NCBI RefSeq assembly: GCF_016125515.1
Contig: NZ_WGLO01000011.1
Location: 1-64,000, forward strand
Source of the DNA: Hyphomonas sp.
Lineage (GTDB): Bacteria; Pseudomonadota; Alphaproteobacteria; Caulobacterales; Hyphomonadaceae
DNA: 64,000 nucleotides
Direction of reading: 5' to 3'
The notes beneath the pieces were generated by a model. It did no database searches, had not been told where the DNA came from, and was given only the letters and a program-made list of their open reading frames with translations. The position numbers and the translations under genes are program-made. The first letter of the stretch is position 1; each line of letters opens with the position of its first letter. Below are positions 54,947 to 64,000 of the stretch, in pieces.

Positions 54947-56379
54947 TGGCTGACGTGAAAACCCTCAAGGCGGACCTCTGCGTCATCGGCGCGGGTTCCG
55001 GCGGCCTCTCGGCGGCGGCCGGCGCGGCGATGCTGGGCCTCAAGGTCGTCTTGTTTGAAAAGCACAAGATGGGCGGCGACTGCCTCAACTATGGCTGCGT
55101 GCCTTCAAAGGCGCTGCTGTCTGCTGCCAAGGCGGCGCATGCGCCGAGAGAAGCGGCGAGGTACGGCGTCGATGCACCGCCTGCCCGCGCCGACTGGAAC
55201 AAGGTGAAGGCCTATGTTGCCGGCGTGATCGAGACGATTGCACCGGTCGACAGCCAGGAGCGGTTCGAGGGGTTGGGCTGCACCGTCATCCGCGAAGCCG
55301 CCCGCTTCGCCGACAAGGATACCGTCGTGTCCAACAGTGTGCGCGTGAAGGCGCGGCGGATCATCGTGGCAACCGGAAGCCAGGCGGTCATTCCGCCGAT
55401 CCCGGGCCTCGCCGATGTGCCCTACCTCACCAACGAGACGATCTTCTCGATGCCGGAATTTCCCGAGCACCTGACCGTCCTTGGCGGCGGTCCGATCGGC
55501 ATGGAGCTGGCGCAAGCCTTCTGCCGCCTTGGCGGGAAGGTCACCGTGCTCGAGATGGGCCGCGCGCTCGCCCGCGCAGACGAATCCCATGCAGCCCTTG
55601 CGGTGGATGCGATCCGCAAGGAAGGCGTCACGATCCTAGAAGGCCACAAGGCGGCCCGTGTTTCGGGCGGGCCGGGCAATGTCACGGTTCACGCCGTAGG
55701 GCCGAGCGGCGAAACCGCCATTCAGGGAAGCCATCTACTGGTCGCACTTGGCCGCCGCGCGGTTCTGGACGGGCTCGACCTCGGCAAAGGCGGGGTCGAC
55801 CACACTGCGACGGGCGTGACGGTCGGCGACACGCTCCGTTCGAAAAGCAATCCGCGCGTCTGGGCGCTGGGCGACTCTGCCGGGCGTGAACAGTTCACCC
55901 ATGTCGCAGGCTGGCATGCCTCGGTGTTCATCCGCCGCGCGTTCTTCAAGCAAGGCAGCACCGCGGCGAGCCTGCCCGTGCCGGCGGTGACTTACACGTC
56001 GCCGGAAATCGCGCAGATCGGCTTGACCGAAGCGGAAGCGCGCAAGCAATTCGGGGATGCGGTGACGACGTCCGCCTTCCCGTTCCACGACAACGACCGC
56101 GCGATTGCAGAGGGCAAGACTTTGGGCGAAGCCAAGCTGGTTCTGCGCAAAGGCAAGCTGATCGGTGCCTCGATTGCAGGCGACGGTGCGGGCGATATCC
56201 TGCAGGTCGTCTCGCTCGCCATGTCGAATGGCCTGAAACTGACCGCGCTGACGAACTTCATCTCGCCTTATCCGACGCGCGCCGAGGTGGTGAAACGGGC
56301 AGCGTCTGCGCATTTCACGCCCAGCGTGTTCGGCAAACCCGCGCGGACGCTGGTCGGCTTGTTGCAGCGCATTCCCTGA
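54946..56379 (+). CDS. Mercuric-reductase-like pyridine nucleotide-disulfide oxidoreductase
   Basis: A 477-residue FAD enzyme. FAD motif GAGSGG (about 15-20), redox pair GGDCLNYGCVPSKALL (C46, C51), NAD(P) motif GGGPIGMELAQAF, second FAD motif WALGDSAG. The C-terminus reads ISPYPTRAEVV and lacks the His-Glu dyad of lipoamide dehydrogenase; no MerA metal domain or terminal cysteine pair. The electron acceptor is therefore unknown; coupling to the VTT protein suggests a membrane-linked role. Confidence 0.88.
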   Translation: MADVKTLKADLCVIGAGSGGLSAAAGAAMLGLKVVLFEKHKMGGDCLNYGCVPSKALLSAAKAAHAPREAARYGVDAPPARADWNKVKAYVAGVIETIAPVDSQERFEGLGCTVIREAARFADKDTVVSNSVRVKARRIIVATGSQAVIPPIPGLADVPYLTNETIFSMPEFPEHLTVLGGGPIGMELAQAFCRLGGKVTVLEMGRALARADESHAALAVDAIRKEGVTILEGHKAARVSGGPGNVTVHAVGPSGETAIQGSHLLVALGRRAVLDGLDLGKGGVDHTATGVTVGDTLRSKSNPRVWALGDSAGREQFTHVAGWHASVFIRRAFFKQGSTAASLPVPAVTYTSPEIAQIGLTEAEARKQFGDAVTTSAFPFHDNDRAIAEGKTLGEAKLVLRKGKLIGASIAGDGAGDILQVVSLAMSNGLKLTALTNFISPYPTRAEVVKRAASAHFTPSVFGKPARTLVGLLQRIP

Positions 56380-56433
56380 GAGGCAACGGGACCCCCGTTC
56401 CCCTTCCGGCAGATTTCGCTTAAGCGTCAGCGG

Positions 56434-57855
56434 GTGAGCCCGCCTGTGCCTGCCCCTGAACCGACGCCGCCGCCGGGCTTGAGGCGCCTGACGGACAGCC
56501 TGGCTGCGCGCCTGTTCGCCCTGACGCTCGGCGCCATCCTGTTCACCGAATTCCTGATCTTCATCCCTTCGGTCAGCGGCGTGCGCACGCAATGGCTGAA
56601 CGAACGGGTCTCAGCGGCCCGCATCGCGTCCCTGGCGCTGGAGGCCGCCCCGATGCGGGAAGTGTCGGACGAGCTGGCCGAAAGCCTCCTGATGAAAGCC
56701 GAAGTGCTGGCGGTTGCCGAAATCGAAGACGACATGCGCTTCCAGCTGCTCGCCCCCAAGACAGTGATTGAAGGACCGACCCGGCCGGTCGACCTGCGCA
56801 GCTCCACGATGGCGGGGCGATCTGCCGCCGCGCTCACGGAATATTTCGCGCCGAAGGACCAGATCCTGATCCTTACCGCCGATGGGGCAGAGGCCGGCCG
56901 TGTTCTGGAAATCGTCCTGCCACAGGCTCCCCTGAAGGCCACCCTGGTATCCTTCGCCTGGCGGATCGCCGGCCTGTCGCTGATCATTGCGCTGGTGGCC
57001 GCCGTCCTTATCTACGCCGTCCTCGACGCCTTGGTCGTGCGGCCGATGAAGCGCGTGACGATAAGCGTCGAGCAGTTCAGCAGGGATCCGGGCAGCTGGT
57101 CGCGGCGGCTGTCTCCCACGGCGCGGCGTGACGAGATCGGCCGTGCACAGAATGCCTTGTCAGGTATGGAAGAGGCCGTGGCCGACGCCTTCCGGCAACG
57201 TGCCCACCTTGCCGATCTTGGCAGCGCAGTCGCCAAGATCAACCACGACCTGCGCAATTCACTCGCTTCGGCGCAGCTGGTCTCGGACGTCCTGTCGAAA
57301 TCCGAGGACCCGCGTGTGATGCGCGCCGCGCCGCGTCTGGAACGGGCGCTGGAGCGCGCCATCGAGCTGGCAACCGCCACACTGGACTATGGCAAGGCAG
57401 CGCCCCGCCCGCCGCGTTTACAGCCCGTCAGCTTGCGGACGGTCCTGATTGAAGCGGCAGACGAAGCCCTCAATGGCGACGGGGTTCGCGTGGACGCCGA
57501 CATTCCGCCAGACCTGATCCTGCAGACCGATCCGGACCACCTGCACCGGATCGCGTCGAACCTCCTGCGCAATGCGGCCGACGCCATGACGCAGGCTGGT
57601 ACGCCAGCCGCGTGCGTGCGCATTTCCATCGAAGGCGGCGCGCTGATCTTCCGCGACAATGGGCCCGGCCTGCCCGAAAAGGCGCAGGCGAACCTTTTCC
57701 GGGCGTTTGCAGGATCCTCCCGAACCAATGGTACGGGGCTCGGCCTGGTAATCGCCCACGAACTGGCAGGCGCGCTGGGCGGGGAACTCACCTTGCAGGA
57801 AACCAGCGATGCCGGAACCGCTTTCCGGTTGGCCCTTCCCGGATTGCCGGCATGA
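56434..57855 (+). CDS. Orphan sensor histidine kinase
   Basis: A 473-residue inner-membrane kinase. Two membrane helices (about 26-46, 172-197) bracket a periplasmic domain; HAMP (about 200-250); phosphoacceptor His271 in KINHDLRNSLASAQL; ATPase N box NLLRNAADAM, G1 DNGPGLP, G2 GTGLGLVI. No response regulator is adjacent. GTG start. Its stop overlaps the pseudouridine synthase start (ATGA). Confidence 0.92.
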   Translation: MSPPVPAPEPTPPPGLRRLTDSLAARLFALTLGAILFTEFLIFIPSVSGVRTQWLNERVSAARIASLALEAAPMREVSDELAESLLMKAEVLAVAEIEDDMRFQLLAPKTVIEGPTRPVDLRSSTMAGRSAAALTEYFAPKDQILILTADGAEAGRVLEIVLPQAPLKATLVSFAWRIAGLSLIIALVAAVLIYAVLDALVVRPMKRVTISVEQFSRDPGSWSRRLSPTARRDEIGRAQNALSGMEEAVADAFRQRAHLADLGSAVAKINHDLRNSLASAQLVSDVLSKSEDPRVMRAAPRLERALERAIELATATLDYGKAAPRPPRLQPVSLRTVLIEAADEALNGDGVRVDADIPPDLILQTDPDHLHRIASNLLRNAADAMTQAGTPAACVRISIEGGALIFRDNGPGLPEKAQANLFRAFAGSSRTNGTGLGLVIAHELAGALGGELTLQETSDAGTAFRLALPGLPA

Positions 57856-58499
57856 CGGCTTATATACCGCCGCCCACGCGGCCGGGAATTGTCTTCGCCG
57901 ATGAGACGCTTCTGGCTATCGACAAGCCCTCGGGCCTTCTCTCCGTACCCGGACGAGGCGAGGACAAGGCCGACTGCGCCCTCTCCCGCGTGCAGGCCGA
58001 CTTTCCGGACGCGCTGACAGTGCACCGGCTCGACATGGCCACCAGCGGCTTGTTGCTGTTCGCCCGCAACAAGGAGATGCAACGCGCGCTGTCCGGCTTG
58101 TTTGCACGGGGCGAAATGGCGAAGCGTTACATCGCAGACGTCTGGGGTGTGCCGAACCCGGCTTCGGGCGAGATCAGCCTGCCGCTGATCACCGACTGGC
58201 CGCGCCGGCCCTTGCAGAAGGTCGACTGGGAGGTCGGCAAACCCAGCACGACCCGCTACGAGACGCTGCGCGCGCAAGCCGGCATCGCCCGGCTGGCGCT
58301 GACGCCGCTGACCGGCCGGTCGCACCAGCTGCGGGTTCACCTTGCCGAGATCGGCCATCCGATCCTCGGCGACGAATTCTATGCGCACGACAAAGCCCGC
58401 GCCGCCGCGCCGCGCCTCGCCCTGCATGCAGTCTCCTTGCGCTTCACGCATCCGGCGACCGGGCAGACTGTATCGCTCGAAGCGCCGGTGCCGTTCTGA
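57852..58499 (+). CDS. RluA-family pseudouridine synthase
   Basis: A 215-residue enzyme that isomerises uridine in RNA. Catalytic Asp61 in VHRLDMATSGLLLF; binding motifs GRSHQLRVH and GHPILGD. The short, single-domain form is like E. coli RluA (23S U746 and tRNA U32), but the site is not provable. ATG overlaps the histidine kinase stop. Confidence 0.9.
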   Translation: MTAYIPPPTRPGIVFADETLLAIDKPSGLLSVPGRGEDKADCALSRVQADFPDALTVHRLDMATSGLLLFARNKEMQRALSGLFARGEMAKRYIADVWGVPNPASGEISLPLITDWPRRPLQKVDWEVGKPSTTRYETLRAQAGIARLALTPLTGRSHQLRVHLAEIGHPILGDEFYAHDKARAAAPRLALHAVSLRFTHPATGQTVSLEAPVPF

Positions 58500-58505
58500 A
58501 CAGCA

Positions 58506-58532
58506 TTGACGCATCCGGACGGTCGATATATT
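58506..58532 (+). promoter_or_regulatory. Promoter-like pair before the 58.6-kb gene
   Basis: TTGACG (58506-58511) and TATATT (58527-58532), spacer only 15 bases, in an AT-rich patch unusual for this window. Confidence 0.3.
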
Positions 58533-58568
58533 GAGAAACGATAAAATCAATTTTCACGGGAGCCTGTC

Positions 58569-58994
58569 ATGCGCGCCGAGCTTGTCCGCGTTGCCCTTCA
58601 CGAGATCGACATCAAGATTGTCTCCGAAGACCGCATGCATGTGCTGCAATGGCGCCGCAACCTGCTCTGGGACGAGGTCCTGCTCGACGGCAAACGCCAG
58701 GCATCCAGCCACGGCCTGTTCGGGCGCGAGAAGGTCTACGGTCTCGTGTTCGGGCGCGATGCCGAAGGCCGGGGCGGACAGCAGGTGATGCTGATCCTCG
58801 ATCCCGGCTATGGCAGCTATGACTATTCCCACAACGGACAGCGGATCAGAGGCGTGCGTCTCGAAGGCGTTGACGGCACGCTGGTTTCGTTCGGTTCGCT
58901 GGATGCGAAAGCCCTCGAAAAACCAGCAACGTTTGCCGACTGGATGAAGAAATCCATGGGCATGGATTGGGGTCAGGATCGTCGTCCGAACTGA
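58569..58994 (+). CDS. Small uncharacterised protein
   Basis: A 141-residue soluble protein, no signal or membrane segment, beta-rich. Contains HVLQWRRNLLWDEVLLDGKR, HGLFGREKVYGLVFGRD and a terminal FADWMKKSMGMDWG. I do not recognise the family. GGGAG precedes ATG by about 6 bases; convergent with the PBP4 gene. Confidence 0.75.
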   Translation: MRAELVRVALHEIDIKIVSEDRMHVLQWRRNLLWDEVLLDGKRQASSHGLFGREKVYGLVFGRDAEGRGGQQVMLILDPGYGSYDYSHNGQRIRGVRLEGVDGTLVSFGSLDAKALEKPATFADWMKKSMGMDWGQDRRPN

Positions 58995-59001
58995 ACGCGC
59001 C

Positions 59002-60435
59002 TCAATTCGCGGCGGCAATATCCAGAAGCAACCTGTCGATGACAGGGATGACCGAGTCTGCATCTGCCGGGCGCTCATTGGCGATCACGGAGAAGACGAG
59101 TGTCTGTCCGCTCGACGCTTCCATGAACCCGGATAGCGCATTGACGCCCTGCACCGCGCCGGTCTTGGCAAAGATGCGGCCTTCAAGCGGCGTGCCACGA
59201 AACCGACGTTTGAGCGAACCGTCGCGGCCGCCCACCGGCAAGGTGGCGCGGAACATGTCGGCCCAGGGTTGGTTGGCCGTCCAGCGGAGAAACGTCACGG
59301 TCGCGGCCGGGGTGATGCGGTTGTAGGGCGAGAGGCCTGAGCCGTCGAAAAGTTCGACTTCGGCCCGTCCGATTCCCAACGGGTCGAGCATCGCATGGAC
59401 CGCGTCCAGCCCGTCTTCGGCCCCGTCACCGCCCATCGTCCGCGCCAGAAGACGCAGCAGGGTCTCGGCGTAGAGGTTGTCGCTGTCCTTCATCAGATAG
59501 GCGACGCCATCGATCAGGGGTGGCGGCGTCAGGCGGGCGATCTCGATGCCGACCATCGGCGCATCGCTCCGTGCCCGGACCTTGATTACACCTTCGACAA
59601 CGACGCCGCGTGCAGCCAGAAGGCGGGCGAAGCGTTCTGCGGCGCTGGCTGCAGGATCTTCCACGCTCAGGAAGAAGTTCCGGCCCGCGGCATCGACTGC
59701 AAGGTTTCCAGACAGGCGCACCGTTCGCGTTCCGGGCAGGCGCAGGACGCTCAGGGTCTGCTCGCTGCCCGGCGGCCCTGTCACGGCGTCGTTCACGACG
59801 TCCAACAGATCGTCGCCTTCAGCCCAGACTGCAAGGATCGGCTCACCCTCTTCCGGTCCGGGGCGAACTACCAGCGCAGCCGCGTTGCCATTGACCGTCA
59901 GCGCAGACACCGGAGCACCGAAATAGAAAGGCAGGTTGTTCCAGCTCCAGCCCATGCCCCAGGGCTCATGCGGGAAGGCCGCATCGTCCGCATAAAGATC
60001 GGCGATGCGGGTGATGCCCTGCGCGACCACGGCGTCCGCCAGTTCATGGAGACAATTGGTTTCGCAATCCGCCCCATCGCGCAGGGCGGGGTCACCGGCG
60101 CCCACCAACACCAGCGATGGCGGCGCATCGCCCTCCCCTTTGAGACGTTGCAAGGACGTGCCGAGCGCCGGATCGGACTGCTCAAGGCCGGGAACGTAGC
60201 GAAACATCGCGGCCGCCGTGAACAGTTTGGTGTTCGACGCGGGCATGAACCGCTCGGCTGCGCGATCAGAGAAGACAATTTCACCGTCAAGCGTGGTGAT
60301 GTGAACGCCGAGGCGTACGCCTTCAGGTGGCGACGCTTTGATTGGCGCGGCCGGCGCAGAGACACAGGCCGATACGATCAGGCCAAGTCCCAGAAGCGCG
60401 CCTTGCCAGACCGGGTTGCGGATCATCTTAGCCAT
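59002..60435 (-). CDS. dacB: D-alanyl-D-alanine carboxypeptidase/endopeptidase (PBP4 type)
   Basis: A 477-residue peptidoglycan DD-peptidase (class C, S13). Lipobox-like IVSAC (C24) suggests a lipoprotein. Active-site S67-N-T-K70 in PASNTKLF, second motif KDSDNLYAE, third motif FAKTGAVQG. Cuts or trims peptide cross-links in the periplasm. Co-directional with hrpB, 13 bases downstream of it. Confidence 0.94.
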   Translation of the reverse strand: MAKMIRNPVWQGALLGLGLIVSACVSAPAAPIKASPPEGVRLGVHITTLDGEIVFSDRAAERFMPASNTKLFTAAAMFRYVPGLEQSDPALGTSLQRLKGEGDAPPSLVLVGAGDPALRDGADCETNCLHELADAVVAQGITRIADLYADDAAFPHEPWGMGWSWNNLPFYFGAPVSALTVNGNAAALVVRPGPEEGEPILAVWAEGDDLLDVVNDAVTGPPGSEQTLSVLRLPGTRTVRLSGNLAVDAAGRNFFLSVEDPAASAAERFARLLAARGVVVEGVIKVRARSDAPMVGIEIARLTPPPLIDGVAYLMKDSDNLYAETLLRLLARTMGGDGAEDGLDAVHAMLDPLGIGRAEVELFDGSGLSPYNRITPAATVTFLRWTANQPWADMFRATLPVGGRDGSLKRRFRGTPLEGRIFAKTGAVQGVNALSGFMEASSGQTLVFSVIANERPADADSVIPVIDRLLLDIAAAN

Positions 60436-60448
60436 CCTTTGCCTCGGA

Positions 60449-62905
60449 TCATGTCAGGCGTTTCTTCGTGCGGCCTTCATGGGCGCGCGCATTGGCGGGG
60501 TCGTCCGGCCAGTCATGTTTGGGATACCGACCGCGCATGTCCTTGGCCATGTCCTTGTAGCCGGCACCCCAGAAGCGGGCGAGGTCTTGCGTGGTCGCGG
60601 CCGGCTTCATGCCCGGCGAGAGCAGTTCCACAGTCACCGGCACGCGCCCCGCCGCGATTTTCGGATGTTCGGTCAGCCCGTAGAAGGCCTGTGCCCGCGC
60701 TGAAACCAGCGGGGCTCGCGGATCGAGCCAGTCGACGCGCGCTGTCTGGCCGGAGGGCAGGTCGAGGTGAAGCGGCGCATGCTGGCGCAGCGCTTCCTGC
60801 GCCGGCCAGTCGAAGGACTGGATCAGCGCATCGCGCACCTCCTGCGGCGACGGAACTGACGCGCCCTTCCGCCGCAACATCGGCAATAACCAATCAGCAG
60901 CGGACGCGATCAGCGGCGCGGCATCCTTCACAGGCGCTTCGATGAGGCCGGCCGCCGCTAGCACGCGCAGGCGGCCGAGTGTTTCCTCCACGGCGTCGGC
61001 CGCGCCGAGGGCAGCGAAGCCGCCCGTCTCCACGCCGGCCAGCATGGCATCGGCCGCAGCCTGGGCCGAAGGTTTCGGAAGCGGCGATTCCGAAAGCACG
61101 ATAGCGCCAAGCGCCTTCACCCGCCGCGCCGTGAACTTGCCGGTCTTGGGATCAAAAGCCGCGCGATCTTCTGTGACCACGTTCTGGCTCGCCAGTGCCT
61201 CCGCCTCCGAGACCGGCAGCGCCAGAGAAATGCGCGGTTCCCGTGAAGCGCCCCCGAGATCGGCAATCACGAGCCATTCGGACTTTGCCAGACCATCCGT
61301 TCCCGGAAGGGTTGCCGCACGTCCGGTCGCCATCAGGTACGCTCCGTCCGATCCCGGCCGGCGGCGCGCGACCTGATCCGGCCAGGCGGATGCGAGCAGG
61401 CGCGCGAGGTCACCGCCCGGCCTGGCACCGCCGCCCCAACTGGCGGCCTGCGCCTTCAGGCTGCGGGCACGCGGGCCGTTATCGGCACGAAACCGTTGCA
61501 ACCGGTCCCGCAAATCGCTGGAATCGCCGCCAATCCCGCGCTCGCCCGCCAGCGCCGCCACTTCTGCGGCCAGCGCCTTCTCCGGCGCGCCCGGCGCGGA
61601 CGCGATCAGCGCCGCAAGGCGCGGCGCCATCGGCAGGCGCGCCATCTCGCGCCCCTTCGGCGTCAAAGCGCCGGCTGCGTCCAACGCGCCAAGTGTCAGA
61701 AGCTGGGCTTCAGCGGCGCGGTATTTTCCGGGTGGCGGCGCATCGAGCCAGACGAGTTTCGACGGATCGCGTTCCCCCCATTCTGCAAGCGCCAGAACAA
61801 GGCCTGAAAGATCGGTAGCGAGGATCTCCGGCACGGGCGCGGCATTTAGGCCGCGCGTGGCCTCTTCATCCCACAAGCGGTAACAGATCCCCGGCGCGGT
61901 TCGCCCCGCCCGGCCGCGTCGCTGATCGACCGAGGCGCGCGAGGCCCGCACCGTGCTGAGACGTGTGCCAAGGCCGCCTGCGTCCTCTTCCGCGACCCGC
62001 GCAAGACCGGAGTCGATGACGATCCGCACGCCTTCGATAGTGAGCGCGCTTTCCGCCAGATCGGTGGCCAGCACGACCTTGCGCTTGCCGGCCGGTGCGG
62101 GCGAAACGGCTGCATCCTGCTCGGCCGGCGACAAGGCGCCGAACAGCGGCGCGACCAGTACATCCGGCCCGAGATCAGATAGAGCATCGGCCGTACGGTG
62201 GATCTCCCGCGCACCGGGAAGGAAAGCAAGGATGGACCCTTCCTGCTCACGCAACGCCTGACGGATGGCTTTCGGCATCCGGTCTTCGATCCGATCACCG
62301 GAGCGTCCGAGATAGCGCGTTTCGACCGGAAACTGCCGGCCTTCGCTTTCGATGACCGGCGCGCCGATGACACGGGCCACCGCGCCCGTATCCAGCGTTG
62401 CCGACATGATCAGCAGGCGGAGATCCTCCCGCAAGGCGCCCTGAGCGTCGAGCGCCAGGGCCAACCCCAGCTCGGAATTGAGACGCCGTTCGTGGAACTC
62501 GTCGAACAGGACTGCGCCGACGTCCTTCAGTTCGGGGTCGTTGAGTATGCGCCGCGTGAACAGGCCGTCCGTGATCACCTCGATACGCGTGGCCGCCGAG
62601 ACCTTGCGGTCTACCCGCGTCGTCAAGCCCACCGTCTGGCCGAGCCGCTCGCCGAGGCCCGACGCCATCCGCTCTGCCGCCATCCGGGCCGCGATCCGGC
62701 GCGGCTCGAGCATCAGGATACGCCCGGCAATCACCCCCTTCCCGCCGAGCAGGCCGGCCAGCGCAAGGGGCACCCGGGTGGTCTTGCCCGCCCCCGGCGG
62801 CGCCGCCAGCACGAGCCGGTTGCCGGCGCCCAGCGCGTCGAGGATCGCCGGCAGGACATCGTCAATCGGAAGGGGTGCGGACGCAGATATCATCGACGCT
62901 GGCAT
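60449..62905 (-). CDS. hrpB: ATP-dependent helicase HrpB
   Basis: An 818-residue DEAH-type helicase. Walker A APPGAGKTT, motif II DEFH in FDEFHERRLNSELG, motif III SATLD, motif VI QRRGRAGRTAPG; C-terminal HrpB domain. Exact bacterial role unclear. GAGG lies 7 bases before ATG 62905. Confidence 0.95.
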   Translation of the reverse strand: MPASMISASAPLPIDDVLPAILDALGAGNRLVLAAPPGAGKTTRVPLALAGLLGGKGVIAGRILMLEPRRIAARMAAERMASGLGERLGQTVGLTTRVDRKVSAATRIEVITDGLFTRRILNDPELKDVGAVLFDEFHERRLNSELGLALALDAQGALREDLRLLIMSATLDTGAVARVIGAPVIESEGRQFPVETRYLGRSGDRIEDRMPKAIRQALREQEGSILAFLPGAREIHRTADALSDLGPDVLVAPLFGALSPAEQDAAVSPAPAGKRKVVLATDLAESALTIEGVRIVIDSGLARVAEEDAGGLGTRLSTVRASRASVDQRRGRAGRTAPGICYRLWDEEATRGLNAAPVPEILATDLSGLVLALAEWGERDPSKLVWLDAPPPGKYRAAEAQLLTLGALDAAGALTPKGREMARLPMAPRLAALIASAPGAPEKALAAEVAALAGERGIGGDSSDLRDRLQRFRADNGPRARSLKAQAASWGGGARPGGDLARLLASAWPDQVARRRPGSDGAYLMATGRAATLPGTDGLAKSEWLVIADLGGASREPRISLALPVSEAEALASQNVVTEDRAAFDPKTGKFTARRVKALGAIVLSESPLPKPSAQAAADAMLAGVETGGFAALGAADAVEETLGRLRVLAAAGLIEAPVKDAAPLIASAADWLLPMLRRKGASVPSPQEVRDALIQSFDWPAQEALRQHAPLHLDLPSGQTARVDWLDPRAPLVSARAQAFYGLTEHPKIAAGRVPVTVELLSPGMKPAATTQDLARFWGAGYKDMAKDMRGRYPKHDWPDDPANARAHEGRTKKRLT

Positions 62906-63005
62906 AGGGCGCCTCGGACCCGGCTGGCAAGGATCGCCCCGCCCAAGGTTGCCTTGAGCCGATCACCCCCCTACGGTTCGCGCCTCTAATCTGCGGGAGT
63001 GATGG

Positions 63006-64000
63006 ATGAAGTTCTGGTTCGGGATCGACTTGTGGAAGCGGGTGCTGATGGGCCTGGTGCTGGGCGCCGCGCTGGGCCTGGTGCTTCGCCAAACGCTCGG
63101 CACAGACGCCGCCGCGGCCAACGTCAATGCTTGGGCCAAGCCGATCGGCGATGCCTTCATCAGCCTCATCAAGATGCTCGTGGTGCCGCTGATCTTCACC
63201 ACGCTGGTCTCCGGCGTGCTCGCCATGGGCGATCCCAAGAAGCTCGGCAGCCTCGGCGGCCGGGCGCTCGCTATGTACATGGGCACGACAGTGATCGCGA
63301 TCAGCTTCGGCCTTCTGATCGGCACGTTGATCCAACCGGGCGCCGGCTTCGACACGACAATGGCCAGCCCGGCAGACCTTGAATCGACGCGCGCCAAGCT
63401 GGCCGCCAATCCGCCGGCCGGCAGCGTTGGCGAACAGCTCATGCGCACGCTGCTCTCGATCATTCCCGACAACCCGGTCGCAGCGCTCGCCAAGGGCGAT
63501 GTGTTGCAGATCATCTTCTTCGCCATCCTGCTCGGCATCGGCATCCTTTTGTCCGGCGAAGTGGGCAAACCGCTGGAGAACATCTTCAACAGCGCCTCCG
63601 AGGCGGTCATGAAGATGACGCTGATCGTCATGGAAACGGCGCCCATCGGCGTGTTCGCGCTCATGGCCTGGGTGCTCGGCCAGTATGGTCTCGGCGTGCT
63701 GACCGTGCTCGGCAAGATGACAGCGTCGCTCTACATCGCCTGCGCTTTGCACATGTTGATCACCTACGGTCTCATCATCAAGGGCATCATCCGGCTGCCG
63801 GTCCTGCCCTTCTTCCGGGGCGCGGTGGATGCGCAGGCGCTGGCCTTTTCAACCTCCTCATCGAACGCCACACTGCCGATGACGATCTCCTGCGCCACCA
63901 AGAACCTCGGCATCGGCAAGCCAGTCGCGTCGTCCGTGCTGCCGCTCGGCGCGACGATCAACATGGACGGCACGGCGCTCTATCAAGGCCTCATCGCCCT
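63006..64000 (+). CDS. Dicarboxylate/amino-acid:cation symporter (3' end beyond window)
   Basis: First 331 residues of a DAACS-family transporter (GltP/DctA type). Begins MKFWFGIDLWKRVLMG; KMLVVPLIFTTLVSGV, hairpin-1 motif STSSSNATLP and NMDGTALYQG are present. Imports glutamate, aspartate or C4-dicarboxylates with Na+ or H+; the ion is not decided. The gene runs off the right edge; a full protein would be about 420 residues. Confidence 0.93.
   Translation, partial: MKFWFGIDLWKRVLMGLVLGAALGLVLRQTLGTDAAAANVNAWAKPIGDAFISLIKMLVVPLIFTTLVSGVLAMGDPKKLGSLGGRALAMYMGTTVIAISFGLLIGTLIQPGAGFDTTMASPADLESTRAKLAANPPAGSVGEQLMRTLLSIIPDNPVAALAKGDVLQIIFFAILLGIGILLSGEVGKPLENIFNSASEAVMKMTLIVMETAPIGVFALMAWVLGQYGLGVLTVLGKMTASLYIACALHMLITYGLIIKGIIRLPVLPFFRGAVDAQALAFSTSSSNATLPMTISCATKNLGIGKPVASSVLPLGATINMDGTALYQGLIA

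Noticed and set aside
1..64000. CRISPR arrays, IS elements, prophage, tRNA or rRNA genes
   Set aside because: No regularly spaced repeats, transposase or integrase sequences, or tRNA T-loop plus CCA patterns were seen on reading through. The FCCH repeats alone are not evidence of a prophage.

Overview
The window is 64 kb of GC-rich, densely coding chromosomal DNA from an alphaproteobacterium. The closest fit is Hyphomonadaceae/Caulobacterales (Hyphomonas-like). This is inferred from the gene complement (bactofilin, Tad-type vWA proteins, ilvBNC, DapD, HPr with a mannose-type EIIA, an HrpB helicase) and from a textbook CtrA box (TTAA-N7-TTAA) between a lysozyme gene and a bactofilin gene. No insertion sequence, prophage, CRISPR array, tRNA or rRNA gene was seen. 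Almost everything is core metabolism, translation or envelope biology.

Layout. 0-10 kb: aquaporin, a lipoprotein and thyA, then three consecutive TadG-like secreted/anchored von Willebrand A (vWA) proteins. Two of these carry inserted tandem FCCH-like repeats of a kind best known from phage proteins. A CDP-alcohol phosphatidyltransferase and a YafK-type L,D-transpeptidase follow. 10-13 kb: SnoaL-like/MarR divergent pair with a clear operator, Nudix, serB, miaA. 13-24 kb: branched-chain amino-acid genes. ilvB-orf-ilvN-orf-ilvC is preceded by a leader peptide and terminator (attenuator). leuA is preceded by a Leu-rich leader peptide that may be translated from a leaderless mRNA. Between them lie GNAT, GH25, bactofilin, Sel1, SDR and a VTT membrane protein. 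24-33.5 kb (minus strand): infC with an AUA start, rpmI-rplT plus an unlisted 53-residue basic ORF, a SUKH membrane protein, pheS-orf-pheT, a voltage-gated-type K+ channel, dapB, EIIA-Man and HPr. 33.6-36.1 kb: a large secreted metzincin-like protease. 36.1-39.7 kb: TetR/HlyD/EmrB efflux module with a large palindromic operator. 39.7-47.9 kb: two glycosyltransferases, alpha/beta hydrolase, PP2C, DUF4287, dapD, pyrimidine nucleotidase, DUF1036, argB, GNAT. 48-50 kb: penicillin/AHL-acylase family Ntn hydrolase. 50-53.3 kb (minus): rpmH-rnpA-yidC-engB. 53.4-58.5 kb: DUF547, VTT protein, mercuric-reductase-like flavoenzyme, orphan histidine kinase, RluA-type pseudouridine synthase. 58.5-64 kb: small unknown protein, PBP4-type DD-peptidase, HrpB helicase and a truncated dicarboxylate:cation symporter that runs off the window.

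How the parts work together. Isoleucine/valine and leucine synthesis appear to be controlled by translation-coupled attenuation at two separate loci. The lysine/diaminopimelate genes dapB and dapD, the peptidoglycan enzymes (L,D-transpeptidase, GH25, PBP4) and bactofilin make a recurring cell-wall theme. Several small membrane or secreted proteins of unknown function are embedded, with overlapping start/stop codons, inside otherwise canonical operons (ilvBNC, pheST). The least explained locus is the three-gene vWA cluster at 2.5-8.0 kb. Its second gene also has its Shine-Dalgarno sequence buried in a perfect 10-bp stem.
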